A stretch of DNA of 64,000 bases from Planctomycetaceae bacterium (GTDB lineage Bacteria > Planctomycetota > Planctomycetia > Pirellulales > Pirellulaceae), in the NCBI GenBank assembly GCA_020638975.1, contig JACKHN010000022.1, positions 1 through 64,000 on the forward strand. Direction: 5' to 3'. The notes beneath the pieces are model-generated. The model saw only the letters and a list, made by a program, of their open reading frames with translations, was not told the DNA's origin and did no database searches. The position numbers and the translations under genes were made by a program. Positions 54,258 to 63,913 of the stretch are shown piece after piece. How positions within the stretch are numbered: the stretch's first letter is position 1; each line of letters begins with the position of its first letter.

Positions 54258-55679
54258 CTACCTTATATCGACCAATTTCACATTTGCCTGCTTCTCGTTT
54301 CGCCCCATGTGCTGGACGACCTCGTAGCGAATCTGGGCTCGCTGGCCGGCAGTGACCTTAGCGGTAACTTGAACGGTCTGATAGTCATGCAGCACCGCGC
54401 CAAGTCCGTTGCGAAAGACGACGTGACCGGGCAGCAAGCGTCGAATCTCTAGTTCAATTGGTTTGCCGGAAAAATTGCGTACGTGTTGTATGTAGTACGC
54501 GTGCTCGTCCCAACCGGCTACCGAGCCTCGCACGTCGACGGCGATGTTACCGTCATCCACGCGACGAAAGACGTCGGCACCGTCGACTTTGATCCAAATG
54601 TGATCACGCCAAACGCGCCCTTTCACAAGCTCGAATACGACTTCCGAATCGACTCCGAGATTCAACTCGATCTCGTCGCCGATCGGAATGTAGTTGATCG
54701 ATTGCGATGCGAGAAAGCTGAGTCCGTCGCGACCATTGTCTCGGAACACTCGCACGATGCCGTCCGGCAATGGTGAGGTGCCCAGGTTCGAGCCAACGTC
54801 GTTTCGCATTAAGTACATCCGCACCAGTTGCGAGCCGTACTCCACTTCGCGATAACGATATTGAATCTTCAGCGGCACATCGACCGGCTTTACGCTTCGC
54901 ATTCGCTTCGACCAACCGTTCGCGATCGTCTCGGTGCCGTCGATCGTAAATAGGAAGTACTCGCTGAGTCCTTCCTTAATGATCCCTTTCTCCTCTCTCA
55001 TTTCGCCAAGGCCGGCACCGGAAGAGTCTGCATCGGCAAACATAGAATACTTCACAGCCTCCTTCTTCCATCGTACGGTAGCGGCCTTTCCTAAATCTGC
55101 GACGTCCTTGGTGCCGATGCTGGCGAGTTGAGCAATCCTTTCGACCAAGTTGATTTCGCCAACGACGAGCCGGACTTGAGCATCTTCATACTCTTCACCC
55201 GAATCATTAAAGACTCGCACGAAGCCCTCGAACGCAATCTTCGTCTCATCTTGATCGGCGACCAACACGTAATCAGCCGACCAGCGGATGCCGCTCGTAA
55301 AGTACGTGATCTCGATCGTTGCTTCGCCATCGAACTCGCTCTCGACGTTCCAGTACAGTAATTGCGGTTTGGCGTGCGGAAACGTGGTGTCGAGCACTTC
55401 GAGTTCATCCCGATGCGTCAGGAACTTCAGTTCAACGGAGGTGGGATCGATCAACGTGTTGGCCCAACTGAATTGCAGCGGGTTGATTCCACGCTTCAGG
55501 CTGATCTTGCGGGTCTCGCGGACCAACGTGAGGTCTTCCGAGTTGTAAATTGTGAGCTGAACGGTATTTCGATCGGGAACGGTCGACAGATCAACATTCT
55601 CTGCTCGGGTTCCGGTCGCCGAACCTACTGCAATTGCTAACCCGATGACGAACAGTTGGCAAAGCGTCATTCGTCTCAT
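54258..55679 (-). CDS. DUF4139-domain exported protein (copy C)
   Basis: 473 aa. Signal peptide (about 1-26, ending GTRA). Mature start ENVDLSTVPDRNTVQLTIYNSEDLTLVRET is nearly the same as copy B. Beta-rich core with GEATIEITYFTSGIRWSADYVLVAD, then DUF4139 region ending with HMGRNEKQANVKLVDIR. Third of three consecutive homologues; overlaps copy B by 4 nt. Function unknown for the family; likely periplasmic or surface. Confidence 0.9.
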   Translation of the reverse strand: MRRMTLCQLFVIGLAIAVGSATGTRAENVDLSTVPDRNTVQLTIYNSEDLTLVRETRKISLKRGINPLQFSWANTLIDPTSVELKFLTHRDELEVLDTTFPHAKPQLLYWNVESEFDGEATIEITYFTSGIRWSADYVLVADQDETKIAFEGFVRVFNDSGEEYEDAQVRLVVGEINLVERIAQLASIGTKDVADLGKAATVRWKKEAVKYSMFADADSSGAGLGEMREEKGIIKEGLSEYFLFTIDGTETIANGWSKRMRSVKPVDVPLKIQYRYREVEYGSQLVRMYLMRNDVGSNLGTSPLPDGIVRVFRDNGRDGLSFLASQSINYIPIGDEIELNLGVDSEVVFELVKGRVWRDHIWIKVDGADVFRRVDDGNIAVDVRGSVAGWDEHAYYIQHVRNFSGKPIELEIRRLLPGHVVFRNGLGAVLHDYQTVQVTAKVTAGQRAQIRYEVVQHMGRNEKQANVKLVDIR

Positions 55680-57097
55680 GGCGTGACCTCGGCCTTCTCC
55701 AGCGTAACGTTGCTCTGTTTAGCGTTCCTGTCCAAATGCACGACTAACTCGTAGCGTAGATCGACTTGTTCGCCGGAAGGCACCGACGCGGTGTACTGCA
55801 TTGTGCGATAGTCGTGTTCCGAAACTGTCAGCAGACTGCGAACGACCGCATGACCATCGAACGAGCGACGGACCTCTAAGTCGATCGGCTTGCCAGAGAA
55901 GTTGCGGACGCGTTGCCCGAAGATCGTGTGTTCATCCCAGCCAGCAACGGTGCTTCGCACTTGAACGTCGACGCCAAGTTCGTCAACGCGCCGATAGACA
56001 TCTGCGCCGTTGATACGCATCCAAATGTTGTCACGCCACACCTTCAGCTTGACCAACTCGAAAATCACTTCCGGGTCGGGACCCAGGTTGAGTTCGATCT
56101 TGTCACCGATCGCGATGTATTTGATGGCCTGTTCCGTCAGAAAGCTCAGCCCATCGCGGCCATTGTCGCGAAATACTCTTACGACTCCATCGGGCAAAGG
56201 CGTCGTACCTAGCTTCGATGCGACGTCGTTCCGCATGAGATACAGGCGGACGAGCTGCATGCCATACTCGGGCTCGCGGTAGCGGTATTGAATCTTCAAG
56301 GGAACTTCGACCGGTGTCAGGCTCCGCATTCTTTTCGACCATCCATTGGCGATCGTCTCGGTACCTTCAATGGTGTAGATGAAGTATTCGCTGAGCCCTT
56401 CTTTGATGACTTCCTTCGGTGCCGGCTGGCCGCCCCCGAAACCGGACGCGTTGCTAGCGGGCATACTCAGAGCTCTCCGCGCGGACTCGACCTGAAAGTG
56501 CAACCGCTCGTCCCGTTTCAATTTGTCGACTTCGTCCATCGAGACGCGCGCCAGCTGCGCGATCTTCTCCACGAGATTGATCTTGCCGACAACCAGTCGC
56601 ACTTGAGCGTTCTCATACTCCTCGCCGGATTCGTTAAATACGCGGACGAACCCCTCGAAGCCAACTTTCGTCTCTTGCTGATCAGCGACCATGACATAGT
56701 CAGCAGACCAGCGGATGCCGCTCGTGAAGTAAGTGATCTCGATGGTCGCCTCGCCGTCGATTTCGCTATGCACATTCCAGTACAGCATTTGTGGCTTGTC
56801 GTGTGGAAACGTTGTGTCAAGCACTTCAAGCTTGTCGGGCTGGGTCAAAAACCGCAGTTGCACCGACGTGGGATCGATCAAGGTGTTCGCCCAGCTGAAT
56901 TGCAGGGGATTGGCACCCTCTTTGAAAGTAACCTTGCGCGTCTCACGAACCAGCGTGAGATCTTCCGAGTTGTAGATCGTCAGTTGCACGGTGTCGCGGT
57001 CGGGAACTGTCGAGAGATCGACGTTCTCGGCTCGCAGTCGCGGCGATATCTCCGAAACAACGAGCAGCAACATCAGGCAAAAGGAAATGTGTCGCAT
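55676..57097 (-). CDS. DUF4139-domain exported protein (copy B)
   Basis: 473 aa from ATG 57097 (AGGAGACAC upstream), same length as copy C and closely similar through the whole chain (ENVDLSTVPDRDTVQLTIYNSEDLTLVRETRK, GEATIEITYFTSGIRWSADYVMVAD, HLDRNAKQSNVTLEKAEVTP). Signal peptide about 1-24. Contains an insertion of Ala/Ser/Gly around 210-240 (MPASNASGFGGGQPAP) not seen in copy C. Between copies A and C in the operon; gap to A 26 nt. Confidence 0.9.
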   Translation of the reverse strand: MRHISFCLMLLLVVSEISPRLRAENVDLSTVPDRDTVQLTIYNSEDLTLVRETRKVTFKEGANPLQFSWANTLIDPTSVQLRFLTQPDKLEVLDTTFPHDKPQMLYWNVHSEIDGEATIEITYFTSGIRWSADYVMVADQQETKVGFEGFVRVFNESGEEYENAQVRLVVGKINLVEKIAQLARVSMDEVDKLKRDERLHFQVESARRALSMPASNASGFGGGQPAPKEVIKEGLSEYFIYTIEGTETIANGWSKRMRSLTPVEVPLKIQYRYREPEYGMQLVRLYLMRNDVASKLGTTPLPDGVVRVFRDNGRDGLSFLTEQAIKYIAIGDKIELNLGPDPEVIFELVKLKVWRDNIWMRINGADVYRRVDELGVDVQVRSTVAGWDEHTIFGQRVRNFSGKPIDLEVRRSFDGHAVVRSLLTVSEHDYRTMQYTASVPSGEQVDLRYELVVHLDRNAKQSNVTLEKAEVTP

Positions 57098-57123
57098 CTT
57101 TGTGTCTCCTGGCGAGTGCCGGT

Positions 57124-58323
57124 TTACCATTCGTTTTTGATGATGATGTGCAACTTGTGAATGACCTTCTTGGCGGTGCCGTCGGCGCCGCGAGCATCCA
57201 GATCCGCGTGCAGCACGACCTTATCGAAAGTACTCTGCGACTTGTCGAGTCCGCCGGCAAAGGTCGTCGCCGGTCCCAATTCCCATTCCACATCGCGGCC
57301 CGTATCACCAACCACTTCGTTGCGAATGGCCCGTACGCTCTCGGCGATATCCAAAGTGATGGCTCGGTCCTTGAAGTTCTCGATCTCGAACTTGACGATC
57401 ACTTCACGGTTGTAAAGACTCCCCACGATTCGCTTCTGCTCGTTCTTGTCGATTGTGCGGACGACGACGACATCCTGTGCGGTTCCGACATACAAACGCA
57501 TCTCGTCGTCCAAGGGTGTGAACTTGCCCCAGTCTTCACCAATAAAGGCTGTCGACCCGCGACCGTCTTCTTGAAAGATGCGGACCTTGCCGAATTGCAG
57601 CGGGGCCTGACCTAGCTTGTTGGCCTTGTCGTTTTTCAGCACGTAGTGCATCGGGACCGTCAATTTGTTTTTTGGACGATCCAAGTATCCGAACTCGGTG
57701 GCATCAACCGTATACGTCTTTCTGACCGGGACGTTCTCATGCTTTTCCATCAGTATTTGCTTGGTTTCGTTGATGCCGACGGCCTTCAGAAACCGCGGCC
57801 CAAAACCGGCCCACAGCCCTGTCGAACCGAATGCCTCATTGGCGAAGTTCTGCAAGCGAATGTATTGCGAGAGAACCAAGGTGCTCTCGTCGTGATCAGC
57901 AACCGCTCGGTAGGTAAAACTCTTGGTCAAGTTCCCCAGCAAGTAGCTGATTCGCACCCGGGCTGACCCCGATCCACTCGCAGCAACTTGCCACACCAAT
58001 GCGTTTTCGTTGGGCGGATAGCTGACCGACAGCACCTTCACCTCCAATGCCTCCACCTCGCCATCCGGTCGAGGCAACACGCGGAATAGAATCGTATTGG
58101 GATCGATTTGAGTGTTAGCCCACGAGAAATCGACCTGATTGACGCCTTTTACAAGCGGCACGATTCGCTCTTCTTCGACAAGCGTGGCAGTTGCATTATC
58201 GAGTTGAATCTCGACTCGTTCCCGGACGGGCAAAGTAATCAGTTTGATTCGCGCAGATGCCGTCTCAGGCGTCGCGAAACATGCCGTTAACACGGCCAGC
58301 GTTACAAGAATCAGTCGTTGCAT
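57124..58323 (-). CDS. DUF4139-like exported protein (copy A)
   Basis: 399 aa from ATG 58323, with GAGGAG 7 nt upstream; a TTG further upstream is poor. Signal peptide about 1-25 (RLILVTLAVLTACFATPETASA). ERVEIQLDNATATLVEEERIVPLVKGVNQVDFSWANTQIDPNTILFRVLP matches the DLTLVRETRK...NPLQFSWANTLIDPTSV region of copies B and C, but the rest is more diverged. First gene of the three-gene unit. Same unknown function as the others. Confidence 0.85.
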   Translation of the reverse strand: MQRLILVTLAVLTACFATPETASARIKLITLPVRERVEIQLDNATATLVEEERIVPLVKGVNQVDFSWANTQIDPNTILFRVLPRPDGEVEALEVKVLSVSYPPNENALVWQVAASGSGSARVRISYLLGNLTKSFTYRAVADHDESTLVLSQYIRLQNFANEAFGSTGLWAGFGPRFLKAVGINETKQILMEKHENVPVRKTYTVDATEFGYLDRPKNKLTVPMHYVLKNDKANKLGQAPLQFGKVRIFQEDGRGSTAFIGEDWGKFTPLDDEMRLYVGTAQDVVVVRTIDKNEQKRIVGSLYNREVIVKFEIENFKDRAITLDIAESVRAIRNEVVGDTGRDVEWELGPATTFAGGLDKSQSTFDKVVLHADLDARGADGTAKKVIHKLHIIIKNEW

Positions 58324-58860
58324 ATTGATACTCCTCAAGTGAAAGGCGGTCGTTTGCGCCGATGAGTGCGTGACTCAGGTGGAACGAGCAGATGTTTCTC
58401 GAACCATCGAAAGCGGGGCGCCGACAGGAGATGAGACGCCGCAGGCTAGGAGTTTGTTTTCAGAACGGGAAGATTTTCTCGTGCGAGGCGGGAATAATGC
58501 CGTGATTCGATTCAACCACGGCGCCCTACGACCTTGGAAGTTCAGGTGGGGCGAGTCGTGTCGAACGCGCGGCTTTCCGCTTCGATGCAAAAGAGCGCCC
58601 GAAGTCGCTGGTCACGCACCCGCCACGCGATCACACCTTTGCGCGCAGCCTCCGTCACCTCTCGAACCACAGCGATTCGCACAGCGGCGTCAGCGTCGGA
58701 AGTGTTGGGGGGCGTGTTCATAGAACCTAACTAGGGAATTGGAGGGCGTCGCCGTAGCCCCATGCGAACTAGCCGATGCGACAGGGTGGATTGTAACAGT
58801 CCTCTTCGCCGCGACCACACCGAATGTTGTGCGATTGCCAGAAAGGATTCGAATGGATTC
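58324..58860. other. Intergenic region upstream of the DUF4139 operon
   Basis: About 540 nt with no gene I can support. Short open frames here have no Shine-Dalgarno or recognisable motif. It should contain the promoter of the DUF4139 operon. Repeat copy B follows at 58861. Confidence 0.4.
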
Positions 58861-58963
58861 GTACGATGGCTCTCCGAAGCCGTCGTATTCAGTAGTTCGT
58901 TGCTCGACGGCTTCGGCGAGCCGTCGTACAAATTGTGCAGATTGAACAAAAACGAAAGCCCTG
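58861..58963 (+). repeat. Partial copy B of the 137-bp inverted-repeat element
   Basis: Arms GTACGATGGCTCTCCGAAGC... (58861-58885) and CGACGGCTTCGGCGAGCCGT... (58905-58929) pair with two mismatches; then ACAAATTGTGCAGATTGAAC and AAAGCCCTG match the right end of copy A. The left end of the unit is not recognisable. Confidence 0.75.
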
Positions 58964-59049
58964 AGAAAGGAGCCCCCTTCCCTGACAATCGTCAAATTTC
59001 CGGATAGACTGCGTCTTTAACACTGTCTTTACCAGCTTGGGACTGGCGA

Positions 59050-60477
59050 ATGGATGGATCCGCAAGCGCTCCTGACGGGAAGTACCAGTCCGCTCTGGAA
59101 TTTCTCTATGGACGAATCAACTACGAACGGACCGATCGTGGCGTTCCCGGCGGCTCGCAGCTGAAGCTTGATCGAATGCAACAACTGCTTGACGCTTTGG
59201 GGAATCCACAGGAATCGCTCAAAGCCGTGCACATTGCGGGAACCAAGGGCAAAGGCTCGACCGCCGAAATGATTGCTTGCGCGCTTACCGCAGCTGGTTT
59301 TCGAACGGGGCTGTACACTTCCCCACACTTGGAGAAGCTCGAAGAGCGGATAAGCATTGATGGCGCCGACTGTACAAGTGCTGAACTTGTCAAGCTGGTT
59401 GAGGCGGTTCGCCCAGCCGTCGCGGAGCTCGATCAAAAGACAGCGAAGGAGGACGGGCTTGGTAATCCGACATTCTTTGAGATTACGACTGCCATGGCGA
59501 TGCTCCACTTCGTCGATCACGGTGTCGATGTCGCGGTCCTCGAAGTCGGTTTGGGAGGTCGACTCGATTCGACGAACGTTTGCCGACCTGTCGTTACGGT
59601 CATCACGTCGATCAGCTTCGATCACATACAACAACTCGGCAATACGCTCGCGGCGATCGCTCGAGAAAAGGCAGGCATCGTCAAGCCAGCCATCCCACTG
59701 ATCTGTGGTGTCACACAATCCGAACCGTTGAACGTCATCCAGCAAATCGCGGTCGAACGGGGGGCAAGGATCTACCAGATTGGAGAAGACTTTGGCTATC
59801 GGTACGCACCACCGCTGCGCAACTCGCCGAACTTATCGGGTGGCGTGATCGACTACCGTGATTCGCTCTCACGAGACGGGACTCAATTCGACGCCGTTCG
59901 CGTAGGGATGTTGGGATCGCATCAAGCGTCGAACGCGGCAATCGCGATCGCGACGCTACGCCGCATGCAGGAAGACGGCTGGAACGTTCCGGAACCCGCA
60001 ATTCGCGACGGCATCGCCAACGCTCGCTGCACCGCGAGAATCGAGGTCCTGTCTCGAGAGCCTACCGTCATTGTGGATACCGCTCACAATCTGGCTTCGA
60101 TCGAGGCACTGTTGTCGGCGTTGGACGAATCTTTCGACGATCAGCATCGTCTCTTGATCTTTGCTGCCACGCGTGACAAAGATGTATCAGGTATGTTGCG
60201 ACTGTTGCTCCCCCGATTCGAGACCGTGATCCTGACACGCTACGTCGAGAATCCTCGCGGCGTCGCGCCGGAGAGGTTACTCGAATTGGTCGAAAGGCTG
60301 CGTGACGAGTTGCAACCTGTGCCAAGTGTGATTGTTTGCGATTCCCCTTCCGCCGCCTGGGAGAAGGCCCAGGCCACCGCGACACCTGAGCATTTGGTTT
60401 GCATAAGCGGGTCGTTCTTTCTCGCCGCCGAGATGCGACCCATGATTGAAACCAGAGGCACTGCCCCAACCCCTTAG
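59050..60477 (+). CDS. folC: Dihydrofolate/folylpolyglutamate synthase
   Basis: 475 aa. Mur-ligase type: SALEFLYGRINYER, P-loop HIAGTKGKGSTAEM, LYTSPHLEKLEERISI, FFEITTAMAML, EVGLGGRLDSTNV (catalytic Glu), ISFDHIQQLGNTLAAIAREKAGIVK, DTAHN. Adds glutamate to dihydropteroate and/or folates. Start ATG 59050 keeps the conserved N-terminus. A small exported protein gene follows 65 nt later. Confidence 0.95.
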   Translation: MDGSASAPDGKYQSALEFLYGRINYERTDRGVPGGSQLKLDRMQQLLDALGNPQESLKAVHIAGTKGKGSTAEMIACALTAAGFRTGLYTSPHLEKLEERISIDGADCTSAELVKLVEAVRPAVAELDQKTAKEDGLGNPTFFEITTAMAMLHFVDHGVDVAVLEVGLGGRLDSTNVCRPVVTVITSISFDHIQQLGNTLAAIAREKAGIVKPAIPLICGVTQSEPLNVIQQIAVERGARIYQIGEDFGYRYAPPLRNSPNLSGGVIDYRDSLSRDGTQFDAVRVGMLGSHQASNAAIAIATLRRMQEDGWNVPEPAIRDGIANARCTARIEVLSREPTVIVDTAHNLASIEALLSALDESFDDQHRLLIFAATRDKDVSGMLRLLLPRFETVILTRYVENPRGVAPERLLELVERLRDELQPVPSVIVCDSPSAAWEKAQATATPEHLVCISGSFFLAAEMRPMIETRGTAPTP

Positions 60478-60542
60478 TCACCCGCTCCCCACCCGCTTCT
60501 GCATGCTCGCCAACCGCTTCCCACCACGTCGAGGTTTTCACC

Positions 60543-61022
60543 ATGTTTCCGCCAAAGACAGTCCTGTCGCTGTTTTTCGTCGTCCTCACGGGACAAGCCA
60601 TCGTCGGTCGGGCCCAATCCACGAGCGAGCTTGATGCCGTCGTTACGGGCGCGCTCGCGCGACGAGTTGAGCGGTTTTTCGGCAATCTGAAAGCACCGAG
60701 CGTAACTGCCCAAGATTCTTTCGCCGACTTGTTGGCAGGCGGTCCACTGGACGGGCGGACCGAGCAATTGATCGCCTTTGTCGAGAACTACAAGAAGCTA
60801 GAAGCATCGTACGGGCGATTCCTGGTCGCCAAGCAAGTGCACGTCAAGCGAGTTGGCGATGACCTGATCTTCCTGACCTTTCTTTACGAAAGCGAGCAGT
60901 TTCCGATCGTCTGGCGATTTACGTTCTATCGCCCGCCGTTGGAAACGCTCGAGCGGCCCGACTGGTTTGTGGTCCGCTTAAGCTTTGACACCAAGCTGGA
61001 GCAACTCACCGGCTTGCCTTAA
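60543..61022 (+). CDS. Small exported protein of unknown function
   Basis: 159 aa. Signal peptide about 1-24 (LSLFFVVLTGQAIVGRAQS), mature part with FFGNLKAPSVTAQDSFADLLAGGPL, LEASYGRFLVAKQVHVKRVGDDLIFLTFLYESEQFPIVWRFTFYRPP. No recognised domain; it looks like one compact alpha+beta unit. Its 3' end overlaps the end of the CtpA-type gene by 45 nt on the opposite strand. Confidence 0.75.
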   Translation: MFPPKTVLSLFFVVLTGQAIVGRAQSTSELDAVVTGALARRVERFFGNLKAPSVTAQDSFADLLAGGPLDGRTEQLIAFVENYKKLEASYGRFLVAKQVHVKRVGDDLIFLTFLYESEQFPIVWRFTFYRPPLETLERPDWFVVRLSFDTKLEQLTGLP

Positions 61023-62363
61023 AGCGGTCTGCGTCGCGGCGTCCTTTTCGCGAAGTCGATCCTTTAGATAGTTGATTGCGCGGCGTAGTTGCGGATCGTC
61101 AATCGTCTCGGTTTCGGTCGCGGGGGCTTCTTCGTTTTCAGCCGGTGTCTCTGTATCTTCTGGCGTCGATTGAAAGCGATCGCGTTCACGTCGCTTCAGA
61201 TAGACGGCCTCCAGCATGTCCTCGGGAAGAGCCACTTCAAAGCCTTTGTTCGGTTGCACGCCCCAAGCTTCCTCGTCGGTTGCGTCTTTACTGCGATGGA
61301 TGTTCTTGCCGCTGGGGCGCCAGTAGGTTGCCGTTGTCAACTTCAATGCGCTCTGACCACCTTCGAGATCCAAGACGTTCTGCACCGTCCCTTTGCCCCA
61401 CGTCCGTTCACCGACGATGATCGCTCGTTTGTGATCCTGCAGGCAAGCGGCCACGATCTCGCTCGCGCTCGCCGAGAAGTTATTGACCAACACAACCATC
61501 GGGATCTCTGTCGGAATGGCGACGCCTGTTGTCGCGTCGTAGCTACTGCGCAGCACTCCGTTACGACCATTCGTGCTGACAATTCTGCCTTTGTCGATAA
61601 ACAGATCGCACATCCCAACAGCTGCGTCGAGCAAGCCACCGGCATTGCCGCGAAGGTCCATGATGATCGCTTCATATCCTTGACGCTCGTCCGTCGACTC
61701 GAAGACTTTCGCGACTTCCTCCACTGTATGCTGGCCGAAGGTCGTGAGCCGCAAATAGGCGATTCGCGGGTTTTCTTCGAGATGAAAATCCCAGGAACCA
61801 TCAGGCCGACGCGTGTCGCCAAGCACTGAATCAACGGTAATGACTTCTCGAATGATCTTTACGTCGAAGGCTTCCGCTCGCCCAGTTCGCTCGATGGTCA
61901 GGACGATTGCCGATCCCGGTTTGCCTCGCATCAGCTTGACCGCGTCGTTCAAGTGCATGCCGATCATTCGTTCACCATCAACGGCAAGGACACGATCCCC
62001 GGCCTGAATGCCCGCACGGTAGGCGGGTGTTCCGACGAGCGGGCTGAGGATGAGCAGCGGTTGATCCGGCTCTTTCTTCTCGACTTCAACGCCCACGCCG
62101 CCAAACTCTTGATCGAGGCTGGCGTTCATCTGGTTGAGCGAATCGGGGCTAATGTAAGCGGAGTACTGATCCAGCCCCGACAACATCCCCTCCATTGCGT
62201 TTTCAAACAGCGTTCGCGAATCGACTTCTTCGACGTAGTATTCCGACACCAAGCCCATCGCATCGGCGACACTCGACGCATAGCGGTTGCGTTCGGCCTT
62301 GTGATAGCAAATCAACGACAAGATTGCTGCGAAGAAAATTATCGTCAGGTTGCGTGGCGGCAT
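60978..62363 (-). CDS. C-terminal processing protease (S41, CtpA-type)
   Basis: 461 aa. TM/signal anchor about 8-22, PDZ about 90-170 (GVGVEVEKKE, AGIQAGDRVLAVDGE), protease domain with catalytic Ser in NNFSASASEIVAACLQDHKRA and Lys in GERTWGKGTVQN. Degrades or processes periplasmic proteins with nonpolar C-termini. C-terminal Glu/Thr-rich region and short helix follow. Convergent with the small exported gene (45-nt overlap). Confidence 0.94.
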   Translation of the reverse strand: MPPRNLTIIFFAAILSLICYHKAERNRYASSVADAMGLVSEYYVEEVDSRTLFENAMEGMLSGLDQYSAYISPDSLNQMNASLDQEFGGVGVEVEKKEPDQPLLILSPLVGTPAYRAGIQAGDRVLAVDGERMIGMHLNDAVKLMRGKPGSAIVLTIERTGRAEAFDVKIIREVITVDSVLGDTRRPDGSWDFHLEENPRIAYLRLTTFGQHTVEEVAKVFESTDERQGYEAIIMDLRGNAGGLLDAAVGMCDLFIDKGRIVSTNGRNGVLRSSYDATTGVAIPTEIPMVVLVNNFSASASEIVAACLQDHKRAIIVGERTWGKGTVQNVLDLEGGQSALKLTTATYWRPSGKNIHRSKDATDEEAWGVQPNKGFEVALPEDMLEAVYLKRRERDRFQSTPEDTETPAENEEAPATETETIDDPQLRRAINYLKDRLREKDAATQTALRQAGELLQLGVKA

Positions 62364-62475
62364 ATTTTGTTCCGATCGAGTGGTCGTCTCGCCTTGCTAG
62401 CCGGGCGCTGGCTCGGCTGATTGACATCATCCTAGCTTGATGTCTGCACCCAAGTAAACCGAGTCATTCGAATGG

Positions 62476-62612
62476 TCAGGGCCTTTCAGTTTTTCAAACT
62501 GAAAGGTTTGTACGACGAGCCTCCGAGCCCGTCGATGTATCTAAGTCGTTATTCGACGGGCTCGGAGGACCGTCGTACATCTTGTGCAACTTCAACAACA
62601 GAATTGCCCTGG
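62476..62612 (-). repeat. 137-bp inverted-repeat element, full copy C (inverted)
   Basis: Reverse complement of copy A (43296-43432) over the whole unit with a limited number of differences, including the TTCAGTTTTTCAAACTGAAA hairpin at one end and TTGTGCAACTTCAACAACAG at the other. Ends CAGGGC and GCCCTGG. Confidence 0.9.
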
Positions 62613-62637
62613 TCGAATGGTCGAGTCGCCAAAGCGA

Positions 62638-63660
62638 TCACGCCAGAACTCGCTTACTCGACTCGCCTGCGATCTCCTGGACATAGCGCGGAACTGCATA
62701 ACCCGGCAACCTCGCTCGTAGTTGTTCAATCAATTCAATACCACGTTCAACGGAAACCTCAAAGTGGCCAGCCCCTGCGACTCGGTCTAATTGATGTAGG
62801 TAGTACGGCATGACCCTCAGATTGACTAACGCCCGAGACAATTCGGTGAGCGAATCGACGGCGTCATTTACACCACGGAGCAGAACCGCTTGGTTCAAGA
62901 CCGGCACTCCGGCCTGAATCAACTTCGCCACGGCAATCGACACGTCGCCTTCGAGCTCGCGAGCATGATTCGCATGGATAACAACAATCGGAGTCAGCCG
63001 TGAGCCTGCCAGCAAAGCAAGCAACTCGCTCGTCACACGTTCGGGAATCACCACTGGCAATCGAGTGTGAACGCGTAACCGCTTGAGATGCGGAATCCGT
63101 TCTAGTTCGCAGACCAACTGCTCGAGCAGGCCGTCGACCAGAGTCAGGGGGTCACCGCCACTTAGAATCACTTCTTCAACGGAGTTGTCACTGGCAATCC
63201 GTTCAATCGCCGGTCGCCATGCCTCAAGCGATCGCGGCGTGGCTTCGTAAGGAAAGTGGCGTCGAAAGCAATACCGGCAGTGAATGGCACATGCCCCTGT
63301 CGCCACGAGTAGGACTCGTCCTTCATACTTGTGAATCAGTCCCGGCGCGAGCGAGGCATCCAAGTCCCCAACGGCATCCTTGACGAAGCCGTTCTCCTGA
63401 CGCGTCTCTTCGGATCGTGGGAGAACTTGAAGTAGGAGCGGATCACTCGGATCGCCCGGAACCATTTTGGCGACGTAGCCCCGGGGGGCGAACACTCGGA
63501 ACGATTCCGCCGAAAATCTGCTGGCAATTTGGGCTGGTAAATCCAATTCGCGGCACAACTCCGCCGGATCGCGGATCGCGGATTTCATGGCCCCCTGCCA
63601 AGTTTGCGGTTGGCTGACAGTGGCGCGGACAGAACTGAGATCGGAAGCTACAATTGCCAT
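62638..63660 (-). CDS. epmB: EF-P beta-lysylation protein EpmB (radical SAM)
   Basis: 340 aa. KamA-family: GACAIHCRYCFRRHFPYE carries the CxxxCxxC cluster motif; SGGDPLTLVDGLLEQLV and HTRLPVVIP support lysine 2,3-aminomutase-like chemistry. The short length and divergent position next to efp point to EpmB, which converts alpha-lysine to beta-lysine for EpmA to attach to EF-P. No epmA was found in the window. Confidence 0.88.
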   Translation of the reverse strand: MAIVASDLSSVRATVSQPQTWQGAMKSAIRDPAELCRELDLPAQIASRFSAESFRVFAPRGYVAKMVPGDPSDPLLLQVLPRSEETRQENGFVKDAVGDLDASLAPGLIHKYEGRVLLVATGACAIHCRYCFRRHFPYEATPRSLEAWRPAIERIASDNSVEEVILSGGDPLTLVDGLLEQLVCELERIPHLKRLRVHTRLPVVIPERVTSELLALLAGSRLTPIVVIHANHARELEGDVSIAVAKLIQAGVPVLNQAVLLRGVNDAVDSLTELSRALVNLRVMPYYLHQLDRVAGAGHFEVSVERGIELIEQLRARLPGYAVPRYVQEIAGESSKRVLA

Positions 63661-63776
63661 AACTCGTTTCTTCGGGAGCGGGTTCCCGCGAATGCAAACG
63701 TCAGTGCGACTTGCACTTCGGCACCAGAATAACCCTCCAAGCCTCTGAAACGAAGTAGGGCGGCAGGGCCGCAGGT

Positions 63777-63829
63777 GTAGGGTCTGCTGTGCGGACCAAA
63801 AAGATAACGGTCCGCACAGCGGACCCTAC
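63777..63829. repeat. Palindrome with 21-bp arms in the epmB-efp gap
   Basis: Arms 63777-63797 and 63809-63829 (core GTCCGCACAGCGGACCCTAC on the right) pair with one mismatch; 11-nt loop. Another distinct palindrome family member, upstream of the efp promoter. Confidence 0.85.
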
Positions 63830-63833
63830 TTGT

Positions 63834-63861
63834 TTGCAACGCTCCCGTTGGTCGCTAGAAT
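63834..63861 (+). promoter_or_regulatory. Possible efp promoter
   Basis: TTGCAA (63834-63839), 16 nt, TAGAAT (63856-63861), about 50 nt before the efp start. Judged by eye. Confidence 0.4.
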
Positions 63862-63913
63862 CCCTGCCGAAACACCACCACACTCACTCAATTCTGATGT
63901 AGGAACAAACGAC

